The notes: generated by a model not told the origin, from the letters alone. A DNA stretch of 64,000 nucleotides from DUML01 sp050949905 (GCA_050949905.1 JBMNGP010000034.1:124001-188000); one strand, 5' to 3'; counted from the stretch's first letter, positions 16,506-26,076 are shown. A program made the numbers and translations.

Positions 16506-17057
16506 ATGAGTTCAAGTAATTTGGCCACCGCGGAGAAAGACCTGATTGCCCGGGTTCAAAGCAACAAAGAGGATTTTCTGGAGATTTACGAAACCTATTT
16601 TCAACGTATTTACAACTACGCCTATTACCGTACTCAAAACCAAAATGATGCCGAAGAAATCACCTCGCAGACTTTCCTTAAAGCTTTAGAGCACATTCAG
16701 GACTATGAATACCGCAGTATTCCGGTGGCAGTCTGGCTGTATAAGATAGCCTCCAATGCTCTCACTGATTTATACAGAAAAAGAGGTAAAACAGTAGAGT
16801 TGACAGAGGAGCATGCCCTAAAAGATGCCGGTTGTGAACCGGAACAAGTCCTGCTGGGCAAATCGGAAAAGGAACAATTGACTTACCAGCTAAAAAACCT
16901 GCCGCCTTTGCAACAGCAGGCTTTAATCTTACGTTATATGCAAGATTTTTCACTCAAGGAAATTGCCGAGGTCATGGATAAGACTGAAGGTGCGGTCAAA
17001 CAGCTTCTGCATCGCGGTCTAACCTGTTTGCGCGAAAGGATGGTGCACTATGTATAA
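16506..17057 (+). CDS. ECF-type RNA polymerase sigma factor
   Basis: 183 residues. An open frame reaches back to 16314, but that part is the palindrome; the ATG at 16506 follows GAGGAGG and gives a normal ECF length. Region 2 spans about 20-90 (EIYETYFQRIYNYAY, then DAEEITSQTFLKA). Region 4 spans about 125-180 (LPPLQQQALILRY, then LKEIAEVMDKTEGAVKQLLHRG). It directs RNA polymerase to a dedicated promoter set. It overlaps the next gene by 8 bp, and that gene's product looks like its membrane partner (anti-sigma). Confidence 0.93.
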   Translation: MSSSNLATAEKDLIARVQSNKEDFLEIYETYFQRIYNYAYYRTQNQNDAEEITSQTFLKALEHIQDYEYRSIPVAVWLYKIASNALTDLYRKRGKTVELTEEHALKDAGCEPEQVLLGKSEKEQLTYQLKNLPPLQQQALILRYMQDFSLKEIAEVMDKTEGAVKQLLHRGLTCLRERMVHYV

Positions 17058-20000
17058 AGATAAAGAACCTGTGGAACTGGATAGGGAACTGGCGGAACTG
17101 GAGAAGGAAATGGGTATGAAATTTGTAAGTATTAAGCAGGCTCCCCTAAGACCGGAATTTCAGGCTGAACTGCGCCGTGAATTGCAAAACAGACTTCAAA
17201 CCCAAGAGTCGTCAGAAAACCAAGCCCTGCAAGGCACGGCAGCGGAATCATCTTCTGATCAAAATAAAACTAGGCCGCCCCGGAAAAAGTTCACCTTTTT
17301 ACCTTTAGGCAAATTTCTATTCGGGGAAAAAGGCTCCGGCCAAAAAGGAGGCTGGCAGGCAGTTATCAGCTTAACCTTGGTAATTGTTTTGCTGACTGCC
17401 GTCTTTTTAGGAATGGGCGAACTGGGTTTCAGCCCCGAGCCTGTTGAAGCCTCCGGCATCAGCATTAAGGCCCTGGACGCCGATCCGTTGGGGATATCTC
17501 CCGCGACAGCCTTTCTCTTAAGCAGTGCGGAGCCTTTGCCGGAAAAAACAGTGCAGGAAGCTTTACGGATTGAGCCGCAATTTGCTTACAAGCTGGAAAA
17601 GCTAAACGGCGGTCGGGAATATAAGATTGTCCCGCAAGAGAAGCTGGCCTCCAATAAAATTTATACTTTAGCCTTTCATCCCCAAGGAAAGGGTCAGGAG
17701 AATTTAAGCTGGGCTTTTCAGACTAAATCCCAATTCAGGGTCATGAGGTCTTTGCCCGCTAATGAAAGTACGCATGTCCCGGTGGATACCGGCATTGAAG
17801 TGACTTTTTCCCATGAAAACTATGACTTCAACAAGATTAGCAATTATTTCAGCATCCAACCCGAAGTGCAGGGCCGCTTTGAACAGCACAAAAAAACACT
17901 GGTTTTTGTGCCGGAAGAGTTACAGCCTTCCACCATCTATAGGGTTACCCTTAAAAAAGGTCTGCTTTTAGCCGGTTCAAGCGAAACCCTCCAAGAAGAT
18001 TATGTCTTCAGCTTTGAGACAGCCCCGGCCGAAGAGAGTAAACCGCTTTTCAATTTTGATATGGATACCTCGCTAACCGAATTCAGCCCGGCTGATATCC
18101 CGGCTTTCCCGGTGTATTTCTATAACGAATACGCCAAGGGTGTAAATAGCGGGGCAATTCCTCCCCTGCAAATAGACCTCTACCGCTATCCCGATCACCA
18201 AGTTTTCCAGGCTTCCCTGGCCAAAAGGGATCGGCTGCCGCGCTGGACTTATCTGGCCTGGAACAATTACCGGGAAGAACTCCGGCCGGAGTATAAAATA
18301 GCCCAATACCAAACTGAATTCCTGCAAACTGATCAGTACAGTCACTATATCATCTTCCCGGAAGAACTGGAGCCCGGTTACTATGCCGCGGAGCTTAAAG
18401 CCGGAGACTGCTTCAGGCAGGTTTGGTTCCAGGTCACTGACTTGGCAGTTTATCTTGCCCAGGGGGAAGAGAGTACCATATTCTGGGCCCATGACTTAAA
18501 AACTAAAAAACCGGCCGGCAATGTGCAAGTTTTAATCGCCAGCCGGAATATCTCCGCCCAAGGGGATGAAGAAGGTGTTGTCCTGCTCCAAGAAAAATTA
18601 ATGGGCACGGAACGGGACTACGCTCTAATTAAAAGCTCGACCGGTGAGACACTGGTTCCCTTGGAAGCCTGGCCTTACTGGCAGACTAAGAACCTGGCCG
18701 TGAATTACTGGAAATACCTTTATCTGGACAGGGAACTTTACCAGCCGGAAGATACTGTGCGCTACTGGGGAGTACTGGCCGAAAGGAACCGGGGAGCAGC
18801 CGGCGGCGAGAATGAAATCACCCTGGAATTGATGGGCAGTGACGGGCCTTATTATGAGGGAGCGGAAGTCAGCCCGATTTTGACCCAAAAGCTTATGGTT
18901 CGGAATAAAACCTTCAGCGGGGAAATGAAGCTGCCCGTTCTTAAACCAGGCTATTATTACCTCCAGCTGAAAACAGGCGATACCGTTCTGCTTTCCCGGG
19001 GGTTTGAGGTTCAGACTTATCATAAGCCTGCTTACCAAATCAGCTTAACCCAGGACAAGAAGGCTGTCTTTGTGGGCGAGGGGGTTAACTTCGAACTTCA
19101 GGCCGGTTTCTTTGAAGGAACTCCGGTTCGTGACTTAACCCTTAATTATAACCTGGAGAGCAGTACCGGCAAACTTACCACCAATGAGGAAGGTAAAGCA
19201 TTCCTTCCTTACACTGCTCAGGCCGGCGGCGATGAATATCAGTCTTACCAAAATGTCTACCTTAATGTCAATGCCAACTTGCCGGAAGCAGGGGAAATTT
19301 ACGAGTTTGTGCAGATCTATGTCTTTAAGAGCAAGGTTTTCTTGACCGGCGAGGCTAAGCGACAGGGTGACAGCTATACTCTGACCGGTAAACTGAGCAC
19401 GGTAGATTTAACTAAAATTAATAAGGGTGAATATTTGACGGAAAAGAACTTCCTGCAAGACCCGGTTGTAAGTAGCCCGGTTAAAGCCGTCCTCTACCAG
19501 GAGGAATGGATTCCGGTGGAGGTCGGGGAACGCTATGACTTTATCAGCAAAAAGAAAGTTAAGGATTACCGTTATGAATATAGCAGCAAACAGGTGGGGA
19601 CTTTTGAACTTTTGACCGATGCTGAGGGCAATTTAAACTATACCGGTAAAATTAATCCGGAATATTCTTACTACCTTGATATCACTGCTCAGGATACCGA
19701 GGGCAGGGAGTTCAAGAAAAGAATTCACTTAGGCGGCGGGAGTAATTACCCCGATTACCGGCATTATCATCTCCAGACCGGTAAAGGAGGAGAAGGCTAC
19801 CAGCCCGGTGAAAAAGTTGAAGTAACCATGATGGTCAATAACGGAGAATTAGCAGAACCCGGCCAAACCATTCTCTTTTACCGGGGACAAAGGCTGATCG
19901 ACAGCTACGAAGTCAGCACCGCTGCCAGTTATAATTTTACTTTTGAGGCCGAGCATATTCCTAATCTAACCGTTGGCGGAGTTTACTTTGACGGCACCCA

Positions 20001-22233
20001 CTACCAGGAAGCCTATACCATCACCGTACCCTTTGCCCGGGAGACTAAGGCCCTGGCAGTGAATATTGAGACCGACCAAACTGAGTACCGCCCGGGGGAT
20101 AAGGTCCGTCTGGAACTCCAGGTTACCGATCTTCAAGAGAAGCCGGTGCCAAGTGCTCAAGTTAACTTGAACCTGGTGGATGAAGCCCTTTTCGCTTTGC
20201 GGGATCAAAGAGTGAATTTCCTGGACAGCCTTTATGGCGATTATTACTATCTCTTCCTGCAGACCCGGAAGTCCCACGATAATGTCGGATCACCCGGAGG
20301 GGCGGAAAGCGGCGGGGAAGGCGGCTCGGAACGGCAGGATTTCCGCGACACTGTCTTGTTTACAACCGTAACAACCGATAAAGACGGGAAAGCCAGGGCG
20401 GAATTTGAGCTTCCGGATAATTTGACCTCCTGGCGGGTAACTTACCATGCCTTTACCGAAGACCTACAGGCCGGAAGCGGTACAGCTCAAATCCCGGTGC
20501 GCTTGCCTTTCTTTATTGATTTGACCTTAAATAAAACTTATCTGGAGGGTGATTCCCCGGTTGTGATTCTCCGTTCTTACGGCGAGAAGCTCCAAGACGG
20601 TCAGCCTGTCTCCTATACGGTCAAACTGGCCGGGGAGGGCACAGCCGACAAGAGCAATGCCGGCCAAGTTGGAGGAAAAACCTGGGAAGTCAGCGGGACG
20701 GCCTTTACACCCCTGGATGTCGAGCTTCCGGCTCTCAAAGCCGGGAATTACCGCTTGACGGTTGCGGCTTTAAGCGGTGGTCTGACGGACAGCCTGGCTC
20801 TGGAATTCCAGGTGGCTAAGTCTTTCCAGCAGCGGACTGTAACTACGCAGGAAGTTTTAACTCCCAACCTCCTAATCCCCGGTTCCCCGCTGGAACCGAC
20901 CAGCGTAGTTTTCAGTGACTATGAGAAGAGCCAGTATCTCCGCGGTTTATACCAGCTGGCTTGGAATAACGGCAGCCGTTTGGAACAAAAGCTGGCCGCT
21001 CTGGAAGCGCGAAAGCTCCTCAAGGAATATTTCCCCGAGGAAAACATTTTTGGCGAGGGGGCTGAACAAGAATCTTTGCTGGTCTACCAGCAGTATGACG
21101 GGGGTATAAGCATCCTGCCTTATGGAGAAAGCGAGCTGGCTTTATCGGCCCTGGTGGCCTCCGCCACTTCCGGCATCTTTGATCAAAGAGCTTTAACCGG
21201 TTATTTCTACCACGTTCTGGAATCCCAGGAGCAGGGAGAAGACTGCAGTTTGGCGCTTTTAGGCCTGGCCGCCTTGAAAGAGCCGGTGCTCCTGCAGATT
21301 AATGAAAACTTACGGGAAGAAAATTTGGAACCGGCCGTTAAAATTAATCTCGCTCTGGCACTGCTGGAGATTGGGGATGGCGCTTATGCTCAAAAAGTTG
21401 CGCAGGAACTATTGAAACAGTATGCCGAAGACCTTGGCTCGCTAATGAGAATCAAAGTTGGCCGCGACCAGGATGAAATCATTGCCGCCACAACCCAGAT
21501 GGCCCTTCTCGCTTCCCGCCTGGATTTGCCCGAGAAGCATAAGCTTTACCAGTATCTTTTGGAAAACCCAGGTCAAGAAATCTTAAACCTTGTGGAGCAA
21601 ATCCAAATTCTGAAGGCTAATCTGCAATATATGCAGCCTTCACCGGTTAGTTTCACTTACGAGTTAAACGGCCAAAAAGTAACTAAGACATTGCAAGCTG
21701 ATGAAATCTTTAAGCTGACCCTCTTGCCGGAGGAGCTGAACAAGATTAAATTCAGCCAGTTGGAGGGCAAAGTAGGGGTTATGAGCAAATACAGCCTGCC
21801 GATTAAGGCCGGCGAGCCGGGCAAGGGTGAGGATCTGGCCATCAGCCGCAGCTATGTAGTCAATAAGAGCACTACGCAAACCATAGGCAGATCCGACTTG
21901 GTTCAAGTAACTCTGACTTTTAACATTGGGGACAAAGCACCGGCCGGTCTTTATGAAATCATAGATGTGCTTCCCGCCGGGCTGGCCCATATTTCCCGAC
22001 CCTATAATTACGCCAATCAGAAAGGGCCGTATGGCAGTTTAAACTGGAGCTATCCGACTGAAGTTAACGGCCAGAGACTTGTCTTCCAGGTAAGTAAGGG
22101 CGAAACCAAGCTGACCTATTTAGCCCGGGTTATATCCCCCGGCGAATTCCGCTGTGAAGCACCTGTCTTGAGCAATATTAAGAATAATGCCGTCTATACC
22201 AGCGGCCAGGAGGATCAAATAAGCATTCAATAA
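17050..22233 (+). CDS. Alpha-2-macroglobulin-like protein with anti-sigma-like N-terminus
   Basis: 1727 residues. Residues 1-100 are cytoplasmic and charged (including PLRPEFQAELRRELQNRL, a pattern common in Firmicute anti-sigma factors), then one membrane helix at about 102-122. Outside are two Ig-like (Big_5-type) domains at about 135-335 and the bacterial alpha-2-macroglobulin scaffold, including the FELPDNLTSWRVTYHAFT segment near 1120-1140. The thioester site that reads CxEQ in trapping macroglobulins is R1310-L-E-Q here, so no thioester can form. A C-terminal DUF11-like beta domain ends the protein. Coupling with the ECF sigma gene suggests it holds the sigma factor and senses envelope or protease state; this is inference. 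No zinc finger is seen in the tail. Confidence 0.85.
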   Translation: MYKDKEPVELDRELAELEKEMGMKFVSIKQAPLRPEFQAELRRELQNRLQTQESSENQALQGTAAESSSDQNKTRPPRKKFTFLPLGKFLFGEKGSGQKGGWQAVISLTLVIVLLTAVFLGMGELGFSPEPVEASGISIKALDADPLGISPATAFLLSSAEPLPEKTVQEALRIEPQFAYKLEKLNGGREYKIVPQEKLASNKIYTLAFHPQGKGQENLSWAFQTKSQFRVMRSLPANESTHVPVDTGIEVTFSHENYDFNKISNYFSIQPEVQGRFEQHKKTLVFVPEELQPSTIYRVTLKKGLLLAGSSETLQEDYVFSFETAPAEESKPLFNFDMDTSLTEFSPADIPAFPVYFYNEYAKGVNSGAIPPLQIDLYRYPDHQVFQASLAKRDRLPRWTYLAWNNYREELRPEYKIAQYQTEFLQTDQYSHYIIFPEELEPGYYAAELKAGDCFRQVWFQVTDLAVYLAQGEESTIFWAHDLKTKKPAGNVQVLIASRNISAQGDEEGVVLLQEKLMGTERDYALIKSSTGETLVPLEAWPYWQTKNLAVNYWKYLYLDRELYQPEDTVRYWGVLAERNRGAAGGENEITLELMGSDGPYYEGAEVSPILTQKLMVRNKTFSGEMKLPVLKPGYYYLQLKTGDTVLLSRGFEVQTYHKPAYQISLTQDKKAVFVGEGVNFELQAGFFEGTPVRDLTLNYNLESSTGKLTTNEEGKAFLPYTAQAGGDEYQSYQNVYLNVNANLPEAGEIYEFVQIYVFKSKVFLTGEAKRQGDSYTLTGKLSTVDLTKINKGEYLTEKNFLQDPVVSSPVKAVLYQEEWIPVEVGERYDFISKKKVKDYRYEYSSKQVGTFELLTDAEGNLNYTGKINPEYSYYLDITAQDTEGREFKKRIHLGGGSNYPDYRHYHLQTGKGGEGYQPGEKVEVTMMVNNGELAEPGQTILFYRGQRLIDSYEVSTAASYNFTFEAEHIPNLTVGGVYFDGTHYQEAYTITVPFARETKALAVNIETDQTEYRPGDKVRLELQVTDLQEKPVPSAQVNLNLVDEALFALRDQRVNFLDSLYGDYYYLFLQTRKSHDNVGSPGGAESGGEGGSERQDFRDTVLFTTVTTDKDGKARAEFELPDNLTSWRVTYHAFTEDLQAGSGTAQIPVRLPFFIDLTLNKTYLEGDSPVVILRSYGEKLQDGQPVSYTVKLAGEGTADKSNAGQVGGKTWEVSGTAFTPLDVELPALKAGNYRLTVAALSGGLTDSLALEFQVAKSFQQRTVTTQEVLTPNLLIPGSPLEPTSVVFSDYEKSQYLRGLYQLAWNNGSRLEQKLAALEARKLLKEYFPEENIFGEGAEQESLLVYQQYDGGISILPYGESELALSALVASATSGIFDQRALTGYFYHVLESQEQGEDCSLALLGLAALKEPVLLQINENLREENLEPAVKINLALALLEIGDGAYAQKVAQELLKQYAEDLGSLMRIKVGRDQDEIIAATTQMALLASRLDLPEKHKLYQYLLENPGQEILNLVEQIQILKANLQYMQPSPVSFTYELNGQKVTKTLQADEIFKLTLLPEELNKIKFSQLEGKVGVMSKYSLPIKAGEPGKGEDLAISRSYVVNKSTTQTIGRSDLVQVTLTFNIGDKAPAGLYEIIDVLPAGLAHISRPYNYANQKGPYGSLNWSYPTEVNGQRLVFQVSKGETKLTYLARVISPGEFRCEAPVLSNIKNNAVYTSGQEDQISIQ

Positions 22234-22255
22234 TAAGCTTTGTTCTGCAGGAAAG

Positions 22256-23395
22256 GTGTCAGCAGAAAATGATCAAGAAAAGGCTAAAACGAAGCTCAAG
22301 AACAACCCGGAAAAATTATGCAAGATCAACAGGAAAGCGAATCGGAAAATGAACTTAAAGACGAATTTAATAACAAACCTAAAATCAAACTTAAAAACGA
22401 ACTGTAAAACGAATAAAAATATACACCGGAAAACTAGCCGGAAACCAAGCCTAAACTTTAAGAGCAAGGCCTTGTTGCCGGTGGTGACAGTCTTTGTTCT
22501 GTTCTTTTTCCTTATGCCGGCAGCCGGCTGCAGTGAAGGATCTGCCCCCGGGCAGACCGGCTCCGGTGAGCTTAGCCCCCAACGATCTGCCGTCGGCGCT
22601 GCGATACCTGATCATCCCAGTTTTGTAACCAGGACGGAATTGCATGTTCTCCTGGCGGAGCGGAGCGCAAAACCGCCTTTACCGGCAGGGAAAATAGTAA
22701 GTGCCGTCCTGCCTCATCATCTGGTCGCCGGCCGCTTGCTTGTCCAGGCCTTCGAGGTTCTGGCGGAGCAGGAACCAAGCCTGGTTGTAATTGTCGGCCC
22801 CAACCATCACAATCAGGGGGGTAAAGTTATAACCGGCTTGGCTGGCTGGCAGACGCCGGAAGGCCTTGTGAAAGTGGAAGAAAATATCGTCAATGACCTT
22901 TTGGCCAAGGGGTTGGCGGTCAGAGACGAGCAGGTGCTTTCTCGGGAGCACTCCGTTGGCGCTTTGCTTCCCTTGCTTAAGCACTTTTTGCCGGAAGCCC
23001 GGATCGTCCCTCTTATCCTCCATCATAATGTCAGCTTGCAGGAGGTTGATAACCTCCTGCAGGCTTTAGACCCCTACCTGCAGGGAAAGGGCATCTTAAT
23101 TGCTTCCGTGGATTTTTCCCATTACCTGACCAGAAGTGAAGCTCAAGCCAAAGACCGGGAGACCCTCGGCTACATGAGCAAGTTTGACTATGCTAATCTT
23201 TTTCAATTAGGCAATGACTACCTGGATTCGCCTGCTTCCCTGGCCGCCGCTTTCCGGCTGGCGGAAAAAAGAGGCCTGCAGGAATTTACTGTTCTGGATA
23301 ATACCAATTCCGGCCTTATCCTGCAGAATGACTATATTGAGACCACCAGTTATTTCACCCTGGTTTTTGCCGAAAAGGAAAAGGAGCAGAACTGA
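22256..23395 (+). CDS. MEMO-family lipoprotein (AmmeMemoRadiSam protein B-like)
   Basis: Up to 379 residues, 22 bp after the macroglobulin gene. From about residue 112 it matches the MEMO fold: LPHH, GPNHHN, REHSVG and SVDFSHY contain the conserved histidines and acidic residues of a dioxygenase-like pocket. Before it lies a hydrophobic stretch (about 68-88) ending in PAAGC, a lipobox with Cys92, so the domain is outside the membrane, unusual for a family best known from cytosolic proteins. Ahead of the signal is a basic tract built on a tetrapeptide, NLKT, NLIT, NLKS, NLKT, NCKT. The GTG start has poor ribosome-site spacing; a TTG near 22469 would give a normal lipoprotein signal, so the true start is unsure. 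Confidence 0.8.
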   Translation: MSAENDQEKAKTKLKNNPEKLCKINRKANRKMNLKTNLITNLKSNLKTNCKTNKNIHRKTSRKPSLNFKSKALLPVVTVFVLFFFLMPAAGCSEGSAPGQTGSGELSPQRSAVGAAIPDHPSFVTRTELHVLLAERSAKPPLPAGKIVSAVLPHHLVAGRLLVQAFEVLAEQEPSLVVIVGPNHHNQGGKVITGLAGWQTPEGLVKVEENIVNDLLAKGLAVRDEQVLSREHSVGALLPLLKHFLPEARIVPLILHHNVSLQEVDNLLQALDPYLQGKGILIASVDFSHYLTRSEAQAKDRETLGYMSKFDYANLFQLGNDYLDSPASLAAAFRLAEKRGLQEFTVLDNTNSGLILQNDYIETTSYFTLVFAEKEKEQN

Positions 23396-23427
23396 AATCT
23401 CAAGAGAATCGAAATCTTAAGAGAATC
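23394..23427. repeat. 17-bp tandem direct repeat
   Basis: GAAATCTCAAGAGAATC (23394-23410) is followed directly by GAAATCTTAAGAGAATC, one mismatch. It covers the stop codon of the MEMO gene and the short gap to the convergent peptidase gene. No role is apparent. Confidence 0.7.
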
Positions 23428-23445
23428 GAGATATACAGACAATTG

Positions 23446-24636
23446 CTACATATAGAGGGCGGCTAAGAAGATTCCCAGCTGTTCTTCATAAATTTCATTA
23501 AACTGGCTTAAAGGCAGGGGATTAATTCCTCTGCCTAATTCAATTGTAAACCCGGGCCGCCGCCAATACTGGATAAACCAGTCTTTATAGCCGGCCCAAC
23601 TGGCGACATACCGAATAGCTTGGTAGCCGCTGACCCGGGCAAATTCAGCGGCTAAGACTCTCGCTTCCGGTGGCTCAAAACCCTCAAATCCCCAGAAAAT
23701 AACCTTCCCTTGGGTATGATAGGCTAAAACCCGGTTAAAATTGCCCCTGCCCGTCAACTCAGCCATGGCATTGGCCTCCGGCTCCGTTAATGGCTGATAG
23801 CCGGGGAAATCCCGGGGAGAAGGCACTTGGACATTTTCGGTAGCTTCCCTTTCCCAAAAAGCGGGAAACTGATTATTCAAGTCCACACCCCGGATATTGG
23901 CTTTCCAACCGGAGAAATCGCTGCTTCCGCCATTAATGGCCAGGACATTACTGCGGTAGGGCTCTTCTCTTGGTGCGCCGTGGATGACCAGGTCAACCCC
24001 GTCCGGATTAACCAGGGGAACAAGGGAGAGAGTAACGTAATTATAGAAAGGTAAAATAGCTCGGCCCCGGATATCCCTATCGTTGGTTATAGCCAAGAGG
24101 TAAGTGTTTAAAGTCTGCATCAGGATGGGCGTAGTAAGCCATTCATTAGCATGAAAGGAAGCATTGATATGCACTCTTTTGGCGCCGCGCCCCACTTGGA
24201 TTTCCTCTAAGGTTTTGCCCATTACCGAGCGGCCGATTGGCCGACGGATTATAAAGGGGTAAAGTTCAGCCAGTAAGGCCAAATCCTGCTGTAAAGCAGC
24301 ATAGTCATAAGTACGTCTGCCCGCCACCACCGGTGCCGTAACCCTGACCGGAAGGTTGAGGCGCTGGCCTCTTTGTAAAGCATTGGGGTTAACCGAGGGA
24401 TTGACCAAGAGCAGCGCATCTAAAGGCAGCCCTTTTTGCTGGGCAAGCCGCCAGAGAGTATCACCTTGCCTGAGCGTATAAGTTTCCAGCCTGTAACCCG
24501 GGAGGCGGACGGTTTGCCCGGGGCTTAAGGCTGCCGCATTGAGATTGCGGTTGGCGTCCAGCAAAAGGGTAAAGGGGATGCGAAATAATTGACTGTAGGA
24601 CCAGAGGGTATCTCCTCGCCTGACCCGGATATTCAC
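23446..24636 (-). CDS. LysM-M14 peptidoglycan carboxypeptidase/endopeptidase
   Basis: 396 residues, GTG start with AAGGGAAGGG upstream. Two LysM repeats (about 3-46 and 52-96) bind peptidoglycan or spore cortex, followed by an M14 zinc carboxypeptidase domain. Zinc ligands are His162 and Glu165 in SFHANEW and His307 in AYHTQG; the catalytic Glu is Glu366 in TIELGRG. This is the layout of gamma-D-glutamyl-L-diamino acid endopeptidases (ENP1/YqgT type) that cut stem peptides. No signal peptide is visible, as in several spore-associated members, so it may act in the forespore or mother cell. Convergent with the MEMO gene. Confidence 0.93.
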   Translation of the reverse strand: MNIRVRRGDTLWSYSQLFRIPFTLLLDANRNLNAAALSPGQTVRLPGYRLETYTLRQGDTLWRLAQQKGLPLDALLLVNPSVNPNALQRGQRLNLPVRVTAPVVAGRRTYDYAALQQDLALLAELYPFIIRRPIGRSVMGKTLEEIQVGRGAKRVHINASFHANEWLTTPILMQTLNTYLLAITNDRDIRGRAILPFYNYVTLSLVPLVNPDGVDLVIHGAPREEPYRSNVLAINGGSSDFSGWKANIRGVDLNNQFPAFWEREATENVQVPSPRDFPGYQPLTEPEANAMAELTGRGNFNRVLAYHTQGKVIFWGFEGFEPPEARVLAAEFARVSGYQAIRYVASWAGYKDWFIQYWRRPGFTIELGRGINPLPLSQFNEIYEEQLGIFLAALYM

Positions 24637-24701
24637 GGTGATCCCTTCCCTTCAAACCTATTTTTAATATGTTATGTCTGGGGAAGGGTAAATGTTTTTT
24701 C

Positions 24702-24729
24702 TTTACATTTCTTGACATCGTGATATACT
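24702..24729 (+). promoter_or_regulatory. Possible promoter of the CofE-like gene
   Basis: TTTACA (24702-24707), 16 bp, TATACT (24724-24729). A TTGACA (24712-24717) and a TATAAT (24729-24734) are also present but only 11 bp apart, too close to work together. Confidence 0.4.
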
Positions 24730-24758
24730 ATAATATTGTTTGCGCCAAAGTATTTCTC

Positions 24759-24772
24759 CCCAAACGTTTGGG
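24759..24772. promoter_or_regulatory. 14-bp perfect palindrome CCCAAACGTTTGGG (candidate operator)
   Basis: It lies about 25 bp downstream of the probable -10 and 110 bp before the CofE-like gene, with no T-tract. Its position and symmetry suit a dimeric repressor. No known regulator is assigned. Confidence 0.5.
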
Positions 24773-24882
24773 CAAAATTCAGTAATAACTGGGTAAAACT
24801 TAATATGGTGGAATTTTTAGCGCCCTTATTGCTTATTAGTTTGGGTTAGGAATTTAGGATCTTGCACAGAGGAGGAAAAGCA

Positions 24883-26076
24883 ATGGCCAAGATCAGGACT
24901 GTTGGTACCACAGTGAGGGGAATCCGGACACCGATTGCCAAAGAGGGAGACGATCTGGTAAAGCTGGTAGCGGATGCTGTTCTTCAATCTGCTGAGACAG
25001 AAGGCTATGAGCTAAGAGACAGGGATATCATCGGTATTACCGAATCGATTGTCGCCCGTACCCAAGGCAACTATGTTGGTGTTGAAGACATCGCCCAAGA
25101 TATCAGCCGGAAATTTACGGGGGATATTGCTGTTCTTTTCCCGATCTTAAGCCGCAATAGGTTTTCCTTGATTCTGAAAGGGATTGCCTTAAGCGGCAGA
25201 AAAATTCATCTTTTCTTGAATTATCCTGCCGATGAAGTAGGCAACTCGCTGATGGATATTGACTTGATGGATGAAAAAGGCCTGAATCCATATACTGATG
25301 TCCTTAAAGAGACTGAATACCGTCAATTATTTGGAGCCAGGGTCTTGCACCCCTTTACCGGAATTGACTATGTACAGATGTACAAGGATCTGGCAGTTGA
25401 CAATAATATTGAGATCTATCTGGCGAATGACCCCCGGGTGGCTTTGCAGTACACGAAGGAAATTCTCGTTGCCAATGTTCATGAGCGAAAAAGGACTAAA
25501 AAGATTTTGCTCCAGGCCGGGGCGGAAAGAGTTTACGGTTTGGATGAAATTTTAACCGAGCCGGTTAACGGCAGCGGCTTTAACCCGGAGTATGGACTGC
25601 TTGGCTCCAATAAAGCGACCGAAGAGACTTTGAAGCTTTTCCCGCGGGATTGCCAGCCTCTGGTTAACAAAATTCAAGAGTTGTTTTACGCCAGAACGCA
25701 AAAAAGAATTGAAGTCCTGGTCTATGGCGATGGTGCTTTTAAAGACCCGCAGGGGAAGATTTGGGAGCTGGCTGATCCGGTAGTTTCACCGGGGTTCACT
25801 TCAGGATTAAGAGGAACACCGCATGAGATTAAATTAAAATATATAGCCGATAATGAATTGGCGGATTTAGCAGGCAGTGCCAAAACAGAAGCAATGAAGC
25901 AAAAGATCCGGGCTAAGCAAAACAACCCGGCTGGCGGGGCGGAATCCTTAGGAACCACTCCCAGACAGCTTACCGACCTCTTAGGCAGCCTGTGCGACTT
26001 AACCAGCGGCAGCGGAGACAAAGGAACGCCAATTATCCTGATTCAAGGCTATTTTGATGATTATGCCACCGAATAG
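24883..26076 (+). CDS. CofE-like (coenzyme F420-0:L-glutamate ligase family) protein
   Basis: 397 residues from the ATG at 24883, chosen over the upstream TTG because GAGGAGG lies between the two. The first ~240 residues match the F420-0 ligase fold (RTPIAKEGDDL, DRDIIGITESIVART, then SRNRFSLILKGIA and similar). The remaining third is an extension. In archaea and actinobacteria the enzyme adds glutamate to F420-0, but no other F420 gene is in the window and most Clostridia lack F420, so the real substrate may be different. It is transcribed alone, between a palindrome and a strong terminator. Confidence 0.8.
   Translation: MAKIRTVGTTVRGIRTPIAKEGDDLVKLVADAVLQSAETEGYELRDRDIIGITESIVARTQGNYVGVEDIAQDISRKFTGDIAVLFPILSRNRFSLILKGIALSGRKIHLFLNYPADEVGNSLMDIDLMDEKGLNPYTDVLKETEYRQLFGARVLHPFTGIDYVQMYKDLAVDNNIEIYLANDPRVALQYTKEILVANVHERKRTKKILLQAGAERVYGLDEILTEPVNGSGFNPEYGLLGSNKATEETLKLFPRDCQPLVNKIQELFYARTQKRIEVLVYGDGAFKDPQGKIWELADPVVSPGFTSGLRGTPHEIKLKYIADNELADLAGSAKTEAMKQKIRAKQNNPAGGAESLGTTPRQLTDLLGSLCDLTSGSGDKGTPIILIQGYFDDYATE

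Noticed and set aside
24712..24734. TTGACA and TATAAT as a matched promoter pair
   Set aside because: The spacer is only 11 bp, too short for sigma-A.
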